Shown here: in pieces, positions 1 through 5,184 of the stretch | Layout of the letters: each line of letters begins with the position of its first letter | How positions within the stretch are numbered: the first letter of the stretch is position 1 | NCBI GenBank assembly: GCA_027023915.1 | Contig: JALVUB010000212.1 | Span: 1 to 5,811, forward strand | DNA from: Sedimenticola sp. | GTDB taxonomy: Bacteria; Pseudomonadota; Gammaproteobacteria; Chromatiales; Chromatiaceae | Length of the DNA stretch: 5,811 bases | Direction: 5' to 3' | The notes under the pieces: generated by a model | Told to the model about the DNA's origin: nothing | What the model saw: the letters and a program-made list of their open reading frames with translations, nothing else | The model's database searches: none | Position numbers and translations under genes: made by a program

Positions 1-212
1 CAAACCTGAAGCAAACCTTAACGAAAGCCAAAAAGTTCAGTTTTATCACCGGGATTTCTGTTTTTGTGACGGGGGTAAAAATGGGGGGCACAAAGAAGTG
101 AAGGCAAAACCAATGGCGCCAAGCCATTGATTTTGGAGCAACCCACAAACCACGTTTGCGGCACAGCGACTCTGATAAAGCCATGGAAGGCTTTTTTACA
201 GGGTTTCTTGAA
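1..212. other. Left flank without a recognisable gene
   Basis: I see no credible protein gene here; the open frames that cross it also cross the tRNA remnant and the integrase. It holds a direct repeat CAAACCT at 1-7 and 12-18 (11-bp step), a G-rich pair separated by an A run (GGGGG at 71-75 and GGGGGG at 83-88, with AAAAA between), and an inverted repeat CAATGG/CCATTG at 111-116 and 124-129 followed by ATTTT. It lies on the 3' side of the tRNA remnant. In an integrated element it would therefore be host DNA, but the short repeats also resemble integrase arm sites, so it could be the other arm of an attP if the window comes from a circular form. I cannot decide between these. Confidence 0.5.
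177..197 (+). terminator. Rho-independent terminator-like hairpin
   Basis: AAAGCC (177-182) and GGCTTT (189-194) form a perfect 6-bp stem with a 6-base loop, and the T run continues to 197. The T tract favours termination of + strand transcripts, which would insulate the integrase promoter from the left flank. It is 15 bases past the 3' end of the minus-strand tRNA remnant. In that direction only three stem T bases are followed by ATC, so it would be a poor terminator for the tRNA. Confidence 0.5.
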
Positions 213-261
213 TGGTGCCCAGGGGCGGAATCGAACCACCGACACGAGGATTTTCAGTCCT
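213..261 (-). tRNA. tRNA-Phe (GAA) 3' fragment, attachment-site remnant
   Basis: On the minus strand this reads as tRNA-Phe positions 28 to 76. It has the 3' part of the anticodon stem and loop with GAA (253-255), the variable region, a complete T arm containing GGTTCGATTCC, the 3' acceptor strand and an encoded CCA at 213-215. The 5' acceptor strand, D arm and first base pair of the anticodon stem are absent: at 262 the sequence stops matching a tRNA and nothing D-arm-like follows. It is therefore not a functional tRNA gene. A 3' tRNA fragment beside a P4-type integrase gene is the classic direct repeat left by integration. The intact tRNA-Phe gene should lie at the opposite end of the element. 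The core may extend beyond the tRNA at 212. Confidence 0.9.
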
Positions 262-283
262 TGTGTCGGCCATTTTTCCTGTC

Positions 284-292
284 TGCTATAAT
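284..292 (+). promoter_or_regulatory. Extended -10 promoter for the integrase operon
   Basis: TGC-TATAAT is a perfect -10 hexamer (287-292) with the TGn extension (284-286), which lets sigma-70 promoters work without a good -35. The only -35-like hexamer, TTGTGT at 261-266, is 20 bases away, which is too far to be convincing. The predicted start is near 299, giving a leader of about 180 bases before the integrase ATG. The element begins just left of this motif, so the promoter is carried by the element and would move with it. The ATCACTG box at 291-307 overlaps the -10 and the start site. Confidence 0.6.
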
Positions 293-374
293 CACTGCAA
301 ATCACTGGTTTCTGCCTGTAAAAACAGCTGCTTGCGATAAATTCCCGCATTTCATTACAGTGATTTTCAGTGAT
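291..374. repeat. Inverted pair of ATCACTG double boxes (operator or integrase/excisionase arm sites)
   Basis: The left box, ATCACTGCAAATCACTG (291-307), holds ATCACTG twice in direct orientation at a 10-bp step. The right box, CAGTGATTTTCAGTGAT (358-374), is its reverse complement at 16 of 17 positions, with the same internal 10-bp step. Ten base pairs is one helical turn, so each box would present two equal half-sites on one face of the DNA. The left box covers the -10/+1 region of the promoter. The location between the att core and the integrase gene fits either arm-type integrase or excisionase sites, or operators for autoregulation; the sequence alone does not separate these. Confidence 0.65.
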
Positions 375-413
375 CGAAATAGACCGCCAGCGCTTCCTGG
401 AGCAATCGCGGAC

Positions 414-446
414 ATGAAAAAGCCCCCACCGGCTGCCACCGCGTGA
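414..446 (+). CDS. Possible leader peptide MKKPPPAATA
   Basis: A 10-codon frame lies in the integrase leader. GGAG at 399-402 precedes its ATG by 11 bases, somewhat long but usable. It encodes Lys-Lys followed by three consecutive prolines, a sequence known to slow ribosomes that lack EF-P assistance. Its coding bases form the left arm of the 421-451 hairpin, and its stop codon lies inside the right arm, so translation would disrupt that structure. This arrangement suggests an attenuation-type leader, but the frame is very short and may be fortuitous. Confidence 0.3.
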   Translation: MKKPPPAATA

Positions 447-451
447 GGGCT
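417..451 (-). terminator. Hairpin with minus-strand terminator polarity upstream of int
   Basis: AGCCCCCAC (421-429) faces GTGAGGGCT (443-451). Read on the minus strand, all nine positions pair, with one G-U wobble, and CGG/CCG (430-432/439-441) can extend the stem inside the loop. The transcript then runs into four or five U residues (421-417). On the + strand the same position is a C-A mismatch and no T tract follows. The polarity therefore suggests that transcripts running leftwards, antisense to the integrase gene, end here. No minus-strand gene to its right is close, so an antisense RNA or simple insulation of the att region are both possible. The U tract is short. Confidence 0.4.
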
Positions 452-480
452 GATTGTCGAACCTGTGCCGGAGGCCCGAC

Positions 481-1800
481 ATGCCACAAAAGGATACACC
501 ACCTGACCGCGTTCTGCGCCAGCGTCTCACCCTTTCCCGAATCGAGCGGCTGACCCTGCCGCCAGGCAAGCAGGAAATCACCTTGTGGGATACCGAGATT
601 CCCCGCCTTGGTGTGCGCCTGCAACGTGGCAACCGCCGCGCCTTCATCTACTCCCAGCGCATCAACGGGAGACAGGCCCGAATCACCATCGCCCCCGTCG
701 ATTCCATCACCTTGGAAGAGGCAAGGCGCGAGGCCCGCAAGATTGCCGCCACGATTGCGGAAGGAAAAGACCCGCGAGTTGAGCGGCACAAGGAGCGGGA
801 GAAAGCAGCGGCCGCCCGCCGGGAGATCGAGCGCGCCAGAATAACCTTTGGCGACCTGTGGGCGGCCTATACCGCCGCCAATGAGAAAAGCTGGAGCAAG
901 TGGCACAAAAGAGACCACGCCGCCGCAATGGCAAAGCCTGGCCAGCCCCGCAAGCGCTCGAAGGAGAAGACGGTGGCTGGCGTCCTGTGGCCGTTGCGCG
1001 AGGTGAAGCTGCCCGAACTCACCCCCGCCAGGTTGGGGAAGCACATGGCCAGGGAAGCCGCCCGAAGGCCCACCACGACGGCAAAGGCTTTCCGGCTGTT
1101 GCGGGCTTGCCTCCACTGGGGAAGCCTGCAATCCAGCTTTGAAGGGCTCTACGACACCGAAAAACTGATTGCCGCCGCCGGAAAGCACGTCCAGAAATCG
1201 AGCAACGCCAGGAAAAGCGCGCTCCAGCGCGAGCAACTGGCCGCCTGGTTCGAGGCCGTGCAAGCCCTGGGAGAGCCCGCCCACCGCGCCTATCTGCAAG
1301 CCCTCCTGCTGACGGGTGCCCGCCCTGGCGAACTGCGCGAACTCCGCTGGCAGGACGTGGATTTTCAGTGGAACGCCCTCGCCATCCGGGACAAGGTGGA
1401 GGGTGAGCGAGTGATACCGCTGACACCCTACGTTCGCCAGCTACTCCAGGCACTGCCGCGCCGGAATCGCTACGTTTTCACCACTGGCCGCTCTACCGGC
1501 CCCATCGCCCCGCCAGCCAAGCAGCACAGCCGCGCCCTGAAGGCCGCCGGAATCCCCCACGTCACCCTCCACGATCTGCGCCGCTCCTTCGGCAGCCTGG
1601 CCGAATGGGTGGAGGTGCCCGCCGGAATCGTGGCGGAGATCATGGGACACAAGCCCAAGGCCACCGCTGAACGCCATTACCGGGTGCGCCCCGTCGAACT
1701 GCTGCGCCTGTGGCATACCCGCATTGAGGCATGGATGCTGGAACAGGCTGGTATCGAGCAGCCCGCGAAAAGCGCCCAACGGCTGGAGGTGGTGAAGTGA
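481..1800 (+). CDS. int: P4-type tyrosine recombinase (site-specific integrase)
   Basis: This 439-aa tyrosine recombinase integrates and excises the element at the tRNA-Phe gene by DNA strand exchange. I chose the ATG at 481 because GGAGG (470-474) precedes it by 6 bases; the frame opens earlier only through a TTG at 454. An N-terminal arm-binding domain of the DUF4102 type (about residues 10-95, with IPRLGVRLQ and ITLEEARREA) is followed by a core-binding domain from about residue 121 (FGDLWAAY). The catalytic domain holds R281 (TGARPGE), K305, H364-D-L-R367, H390 (MGHK) and nucleophile Y400 (ERHYR). All catalytic residues are present and the length is normal for the family, so it should be active. 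It sits next to its tRNA remnant with a candidate promoter at 284-292. The last four bases (GTGA) overlap the next gene. Confidence 0.97.
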   Translation: MPQKDTPPDRVLRQRLTLSRIERLTLPPGKQEITLWDTEIPRLGVRLQRGNRRAFIYSQRINGRQARITIAPVDSITLEEARREARKIAATIAEGKDPRVERHKEREKAAAARREIERARITFGDLWAAYTAANEKSWSKWHKRDHAAAMAKPGQPRKRSKEKTVAGVLWPLREVKLPELTPARLGKHMAREAARRPTTTAKAFRLLRACLHWGSLQSSFEGLYDTEKLIAAAGKHVQKSSNARKSALQREQLAAWFEAVQALGEPAHRAYLQALLLTGARPGELRELRWQDVDFQWNALAIRDKVEGERVIPLTPYVRQLLQALPRRNRYVFTTGRSTGPIAPPAKQHSRALKAAGIPHVTLHDLRRSFGSLAEWVEVPAGIVAEIMGHKPKATAERHYRVRPVELLRLWHTRIEAWMLEQAGIEQPAKSAQRLEVVK

Positions 1801-2501
1801 GCGGCAAGGAATATGACGTTCTTGGCCATGCTCCACCATCATTGTTTGAACACCACCAAGGAATGAAACGCTCTCTATCCATCCTGAGCAAGAGAGAGAT
1901 TTCCGAAGACCCACTTGACCCGCTTTTTGCGGAAGAAAATCAGATCAACATGAGCTGTGTTTGGAAGAAATTGGCGGAGCTGGCTGGCGAGCGGAGAGAA
2001 GGTTTTGAGCAGGTTTGCTTCAACTATTACAGGGATTGTAGGGAGTCGCTGTGGTTGTACTGCAAAACGGAAACCGAACGTCGGGCAGAGCTGGAAGAAA
2101 TCGCCAGCCTGGCGCAAAAACTGGCGTGGAAGGTGGCCGAATCCGAGCTTGCCTGGACTTCTGTTCTTTACTACGTCCGCGAGTTACTGGAAGGCGCATA
2201 CCTGCCTGAAGGCGCAGCTATTCCCCGGATAGAGGGCTTGCTGGTTGACCTTGCAGAAGAGGCGCGAGCAGCAGCAAGCCGCCCCCATAAATACCAATCG
2301 AATTTGAACCTATCGAAGCGGGAAGATGGGAGCATCCCGAAGAGTACCTTTCGCCGCGCCTTTGTCCGCAATCTGGCGGAGCGCATGGTGAGCCGGTATG
2401 GCGCTCCTTTCGATAACTTGGTGGCCAATACAGCAACGGTGCTATTCGGAATGGATACCGACGTAAGCTATGTGAAAACCATCAGGCACCGGAACAGGTA
2501 A
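1797..2501 (+). CDS. Hypothetical protein coupled to the integrase
   Basis: I do not recognise this 234-aa protein. The start is GTG at 1797, overlapping the integrase stop as GTGA, with GGAGG (1785-1789) 7 bases upstream. An in-frame ATG at 1731 lies deep inside int and is less likely. The sequence is soluble, highly charged and probably mostly helical, without a signal peptide or membrane segment. An aromatic/Cys-rich stretch (VCFNYYRDCRESLWLYC) precedes a Glu/Arg-rich helix, and the C-terminal third is basic (SKREDGSIPKSTFRRAFVRN), which could suit nucleic-acid binding. Base composition is visibly lower in GC than int (about half against two thirds in sampled lines), suggesting a separate origin. 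Coupling to int suggests a role in integration or excision control, or cargo riding on the int promoter; this is inference. Confidence 0.85.
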   Translation: MSGKEYDVLGHAPPSLFEHHQGMKRSLSILSKREISEDPLDPLFAEENQINMSCVWKKLAELAGERREGFEQVCFNYYRDCRESLWLYCKTETERRAELEEIASLAQKLAWKVAESELAWTSVLYYVRELLEGAYLPEGAAIPRIEGLLVDLAEEARAAASRPHKYQSNLNLSKREDGSIPKSTFRRAFVRNLAERMVSRYGAPFDNLVANTATVLFGMDTDVSYVKTIRHRNR

Positions 2502-2536
2502 CACTTTTTCCTGAAATTGGGGGGTGAAGTGTTACC
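2497..2536. repeat. Perfect 10-bp inverted repeat with 20-base loop
   Basis: GGTAACACTT (2497-2506) is an exact reverse complement of AAGTGTTACC (2527-2536). The left arm contains the stop codon of the preceding gene (2499-2501), and the loop holds a T run and a G6 run. No T tract follows either arm, so it is not a standard Rho-independent terminator. It could be a factor-stabilised RNA 3' end, an operator for the HTH gene that begins 65 bases downstream, or a protein-binding site used in excision or replication. Confidence 0.6.
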
Positions 2537-2601
2537 GACATAGAAACCGCCATCACCAATCATTGCCGCGAACCCATTAACAACAGTGGAGTTTCGCGAC
2601 A

Positions 2602-2793
2602 ATGCAACACCGATTATTAACCACCGGCGACCTGGCGCGCGCTCTTGGCGTCCAGGCCGAATCCATCCGCGCCCACCTGTACCGCCGTGGCAGCTACTAT
2701 GGACTGCGCCCAACGAAAGGCCCGAACAAGCGCCTGCTGTGGCCCGCTGACGCCATCGAACGCCTGTTGGGGAAGGAGGGCGAGGCGGCATGA
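2602..2793 (+). CDS. Small helix-turn-helix DNA-binding protein (AlpA/excisionase-like)
   Basis: A 63-aa protein with an N-terminal helix-turn-helix: LLTTGDLARALGVQAESIRA (residues 5-24) matches the first-helix/turn/recognition-helix pattern of AlpA, MerR-type and excisionase-like small regulators. A short wing-like segment follows (RRGSYYGLRP) and then KRLLWPADAIERLL, typical of the C-terminal end of such single-domain proteins. GGAG at 2588-2591 precedes the ATG by 10 bases. Its stop overlaps the next start as ATGA, so it heads the replication operon. Likely roles are regulating that operon, or acting as the recombination directionality factor for the integrase; both are known for small HTH proteins in P4-like elements, and the sequence does not choose. 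I see no convincing sigma-70 promoter between 2502 and 2601. Confidence 0.85.
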   Translation: MQHRLLTTGDLARALGVQAESIRAHLYRRGSYYGLRPTKGPNKRLLWPADAIERLLGKEGEAA

Positions 2794-3356
2794 ACAGTTT
2801 TACCACTATCAAGGCCGCCGCCAGTGGCCGCTGGCCCGACATCTGGGCTGCCCTGGGTGTCGGTGATCTCCCGCCTCCAGGACGGCATGGCCCCTGCCCA
2901 GGCTGTGGCGGCCGTGACCGCTTCCGCTTGGTGCCGGAGGATGCCGATGATGGCGGCTGGATATGCGGACAGGGTGGCCATCCCACCGGCGGAGACGGAT
3001 TCGCCCTGCTGGTGCATTGCGGCATCGCTCGGAGCCCTGGAGAGGCCCTGCGCATGGTGGCCGCCCATCTTGGGATTGATGCTAGGCCCGATCCCCAAGC
3101 CCGCCAAAAGGCGCGACAGGCCGCCAGGCAGCGTGAGATGGCTCGCCTTGAAACTGCCCTTCTTCACGAACTCATCATTCTGGAGCAGGTTGTGGGAAGC
3201 CGAGTGGCTGGCCGGGAATTGACCCGACACCACCGCGCCCTGCCGCCGGAGTGGCGGCCCATGCCGGATGACCACTGGCAGCGAGAGACGCTGGCGGCAC
3301 AACGCATCGCCGCCTTGCTTGGCAAGCTGTACAAAGCCAGGAGGATGGCCGCATGA
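2790..3356 (+). CDS. P4-alpha-like primase zinc-ribbon protein (no primase catalytic domain)
   Basis: This 188-aa protein resembles the N-terminal zinc-binding region of phage P4 alpha primase-helicase. It has the conserved opening (SGRWPDIWAALGV, residues 12-24), the knuckle CPGCGGRDRFR (C36, C39), WIC (C59) and GDGFALL (69-74), then the helical segment with EALRMVAAHLG. In the family a second CxxC pair completes the site; here the position after C59xx is glycine (G62), so H64 or H33 may supply the fourth ligand. Residues from about 100 on are a charged, probably helical tail. There is no Toprim-type or P4 EGYATA-type catalytic motif. It overlaps both neighbours by ATGA, and AAGGAGG lies at 2773-2779. 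I infer a DNA-binding or helicase-loading partner of the next gene's RepA-type helicase. Confidence 0.85.
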   Translation: MNSFTTIKAAASGRWPDIWAALGVGDLPPPGRHGPCPGCGGRDRFRLVPEDADDGGWICGQGGHPTGGDGFALLVHCGIARSPGEALRMVAAHLGIDARPDPQARQKARQAARQREMARLETALLHELIILEQVVGSRVAGRELTRHHRALPPEWRPMPDDHWQRETLAAQRIAALLGKLYKARRMAA

Positions 3357-4558
3357 ATGACGAAATCGAAAAAACGCTAGCCGCCATTGATCGGGAGATC
3401 GGCAAAGTTGCCGATGTCATCCCAATTGCCAAGGGAGGGCGGCAGGCAGCGGCGCCGGAATGGGAGCTGCCAGCGCCTATCACTGCGGAGGAATGGCGTA
3501 ACGCCAGGCTTTCGCCGCCGGTATTGGTTGAGCGGTATCTGTACGCTGATCTTTCCTTGATGGTGGCTGCTGGTGGCACCGGCAAAACCACATTGGCGTT
3601 ATGGGAAGCTGTTCATATCGCCCTGAAACGCCCTCTGTACGGCCGCCGGGTGGAAGGCGGAACCGTGCTATTCCTCACAGGGGAGGACAGCCGAGAACGC
3701 CTTACGGCCCGCCTGCGTGAAGTGTGCGAGAACATGATGTTGTCAAACGCAGAAATCGAGCAGGTGCGCGAGCGGGTGCTGATCGAAGACGTAACCGGCA
3801 TTCCCTTTAAGCTGGCGGTTGGTACCTTGGGCGAGGTGACTTTGACCGCGAACGTTGATCGCCTCATCGAAGGGCTGCGAGACGCCCCGCCCGCTCTAAT
3901 CGTGATTGACCCTTATGTTTCCTTCGCGCCCGGAGAATCCACCGTCAACGATGGCGCGCAAGGGATGGTGACGGCTGCCCGTCGGCTCATCCGTGCCTTG
4001 GGTTGTTGCGTCCGGTACATTCATCATGTTGGGCAGGAAGCCGCCCGTTCCACCGTTCGCGATCAGTACACAGCCCGAGGCGGCACCGCCCTTCCCGATG
4101 GTTCGCGCATGGTGGCGGTGCTCTCTACCGTTGAAGATCACGAGACCGCGCCGCCACAGCTGCGCCCGCTCCTGGGGAATGGAGGCCAACTGCTGGAATT
4201 GTCTCTGCCCAAGTTAAGCTATTGCCTGCCACAGCCACCCATCCTCATCGCCCGCAACGGCTGGAAAATCGGCTGGGCAATCAAGCCTGACGAACAGCAG
4301 GCCGTGAAAGAACGCGCTCAAGCCGACGAACTGGCAGCGTTGCGGTTCATCCAACAGCAGTTGGACGAGGGCAAGAAACACTCGAAATCTTCGGCAGAAG
4401 AGCAATGGGAGCTGGCCGGCCTATCCCGAAACCGGCTCCGTGCCGCGATTGGGAGGCTGCTGGCAGATGGCCGCCTCAAACTGTGCGAGTTGCCGGAGCA
4501 CGAGAAACATGGAGGCCGCACCCACTACCTGAAACCCATTGTGGAGGCGCGGCCTTGA
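3353..4558 (+). CDS. repA: RepA-type replicative helicase (RecA-fold ATPase)
   Basis: A 401-aa hexameric-helicase family protein of the AAA_25/RSF1010 RepA type, which unwinds DNA at a plasmid-type origin using ATP. Walker A is AAGGTGKTTL (K78, T79), Walker B is LIVIDPY (D186), and the RecA-fold sensor region includes YIHHVGQ (H224, H225) and the RGGTALPDGSRM loop (R242 onward). A C-terminal winged-helix-like region (about residues 325-395, with LSRNRLRAAIGRLLADGRL) is longer than in minimal RepA proteins and could bind the downstream repeats. AGGAGG (3339-3344) lies 8 bases before the ATG, which overlaps the preceding stop (ATGA). It ends just before the iteron-bearing stretch. It is RecA-like rather than the SF3 helicase of P4 alpha, so the module resembles IncQ replication more than P4. 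Confidence 0.93.
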   Translation: MNDEIEKTLAAIDREIGKVADVIPIAKGGRQAAAPEWELPAPITAEEWRNARLSPPVLVERYLYADLSLMVAAGGTGKTTLALWEAVHIALKRPLYGRRVEGGTVLFLTGEDSRERLTARLREVCENMMLSNAEIEQVRERVLIEDVTGIPFKLAVGTLGEVTLTANVDRLIEGLRDAPPALIVIDPYVSFAPGESTVNDGAQGMVTAARRLIRALGCCVRYIHHVGQEAARSTVRDQYTARGGTALPDGSRMVAVLSTVEDHETAPPQLRPLLGNGGQLLELSLPKLSYCLPQPPILIARNGWKIGWAIKPDEQQAVKERAQADELAALRFIQQQLDEGKKHSKSSAEEQWELAGLSRNRLRAAIGRLLADGRLKLCELPEHEKHGGRTHYLKPIVEARP

Positions 4559-4596
4559 AACATGCTTTTGTACCCCGCCGGTTTTTGAAATCCTGG

Positions 4597-4635
4597 TGGC
4601 GGAGTGCTCTCAAGAGTGGCGTTTCCACTCCGCCA
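4597..4635. repeat. Stem-loop formed by iteron 1 and its inverted copy
   Basis: TGGCGGAGTG (4597-4606) pairs perfectly with CACTCCGCCA (4626-4635) across a 19-base loop. The loop can itself fold through CTCT/AGAG (4607-4610/4613-4616). An alternative fold pairs GAGTGG (4614-4619) with CCACTC (4625-4630), so the region has two competing structures. The iteron sequence makes up most of the long stem. Confidence 0.7.
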
Positions 4636-4675
4636 TCGGGACGGGTGGCTTACTACCCCGCCGCCCTTATAGGAA

Positions 4676-4710
4676 TAGAGGGGTGGCGGAGTAGTAGCCG
4701 CCCCCCTCTA
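4676..4710. repeat. GC-rich 13-bp hairpin containing iteron 2
   Basis: TAGAGGGG (4676-4683) plus GGCGG (4685-4689) pair with CCGCC CCCCTCTA (4698-4710). There is one unpaired T (4684) and an 8-base loop AGTAGTAG. The bulged T belongs to the iteron GGTGGCGGAGT (4682-4692), so binding of an iteron protein to duplex DNA and extrusion of this hairpin would compete. No T tract follows on the + strand, which argues against a simple terminator. Confidence 0.7.
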
Positions 4711-4860
4711 TCCCTCATCCCTACGAATCCGCCGCTGGGAGGTGGCGGAGTGGCGGCGGGGTGGCAGGGTAGGCGACCTCTTGCCCCCCATGGAGGCGGC
4801 CAAATGAGCGCCTTTGCCCACATGATCGCCACCCATTGGCAACGCCGCTACCTGGTTGCT

Positions 4861-5181
4861 TCACCCATGCGCCGCGCGGTGCGAATCTGGCACGGCTACC
4901 AGTTGCATTCCCAACGCCCGTATTACCCGCATCACTGTATCAAAGCGAGGCGAAGCGCCATCGCGCAAAGCCCGGTAAAGCGCTTCCCGCGCCAGCCCGG
5001 ATTCCTGAGCTATCTCTGTCATGCCACGCGCGCGGGCAATCGTTCCAAGCGCTTCGATCACCGCGCCTGTGTCGCCCTCTTCCAGCACGGCGGACAGATA
5101 GCCCGCAATATCATCAGCGTCGCGCAGATACTCCGCCGGGTCAAAATCCGGCAATTCGGAAATACGAATCTTTTGGTTCAT
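4861..5181 (-). CDS. HigA-like antitoxin (HI1420-type addiction module antidote)
   Basis: The 106-aa antitoxin of a type II toxin-antitoxin pair. It would bind and neutralise the neighbouring RelE-like toxin and, through its helix-turn-helix, repress the operon. The N-terminus (SELPDFDPAEYLRDADDIAGYL, about residues 8-29) is the conserved opening of the HI1420-type family. The central DTGAVIEALGTIARARGMTEIAQESG leads into the HTH, with recognition helix around LAREALYRALRDG (63-75) and the family's conserved SPRFDTVMRVIRALGM ending. Length is slightly above the usual 95-100 aa because of a short tail (PDSHRAAHG). The ATG at 5181 follows GGAGG (5194-5190 on this strand) by 8 bases, the signal lying in the 3' end of the toxin gene. 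Only three bases separate the toxin stop from this start. Confidence 0.93.
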   Translation of the reverse strand: MNQKIRISELPDFDPAEYLRDADDIAGYLSAVLEEGDTGAVIEALGTIARARGMTEIAQESGLAREALYRALRDGASPRFDTVMRVIRALGMQLVAVPDSHRAAHG

Positions 5182-5184
5182 GGG

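Larger units (their letters stand above)
4559..4803. other. Candidate replication origin: iterons and nested hairpins
   Basis: This 245-bp stretch has no supported gene and is dense with repeats. GGTGGCGGAGT occurs exactly at 4595-4605, 4682-4692 and 4741-4751, with a 10/11 inverted copy at 4627-4637. A second word, ACCCCGCCG, occurs at 4572-4580 and 4655-4663 and inverted at 4754-4762; the last two extend to an 11-bp inverted repeat (4655-4665 with 4752-4762). Iteron 1 and the inverted copy form a perfect 10-bp stem, and iteron 2 lies within a strong 13-bp hairpin. Position straight after a RepA-type helicase gene and before ssb fits an origin or cis replication region where RepA or the zinc-ribbon protein binds. 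No clear AT-rich melting zone is visible, so single-strand initiation at a hairpin, as in IncQ, is conceivable. Confidence 0.6.

Noticed and set aside
213..290. A complete tRNA-Phe gene
   Set aside because: No D arm or 5' acceptor strand can be found to the right of 261; only the 3' part is present.
156..446. 96-aa + strand frame containing WCPGAESNHRHEDFQSL
   Set aside because: That stretch is simply the antisense of tRNA-Phe translated, a common false gene at att sites; only its last ten codons (414-446) have any claim as a leader peptide.
454..480. Earlier TTG start for the integrase
   Set aside because: ATG 481 has GGAGG at a 6-base spacing; the TTG lies inside the leader with no ribosome binding site.
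18..647. 209-aa minus-strand frame
   Set aside because: It crosses the left flank, the tRNA remnant and the start of int, has no family resemblance, and is a chance frame.
367..1299. 310-aa minus-strand frame
   Set aside because: Its length comes from being the antisense of the GC-rich integrase gene; the sense frame carries the full set of catalytic motifs.
1441..1914. 157-aa minus-strand frame over the int end
   Set aside because: Antisense of the integrase catalytic domain and of the next gene's start, with no ribosome binding site or recognised motif.
2502..2601. Sigma-70 promoter for the replication operon
   Set aside because: The best pair (TTACCG at 2532-2537 and ACCAAT at 2555-2560) matches consensus at only 3 of 6 bases in each box.
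2468..3302. Two long minus-strand frames (195 and 201 aa)
   Set aside because: Shadows of the HTH and zinc-ribbon genes; Pro/Arg/Gly-rich composition typical of antisense translation.
3175..3591. 138-aa minus-strand frame
   Set aside because: Antisense to the end of the zinc-ribbon gene and the Walker A region of repA.
4559..4803. CRISPR array
   Set aside because: The repeats are 11 bp, irregularly spaced and occur in both orientations, with no constant spacers; an iteron region fits better.
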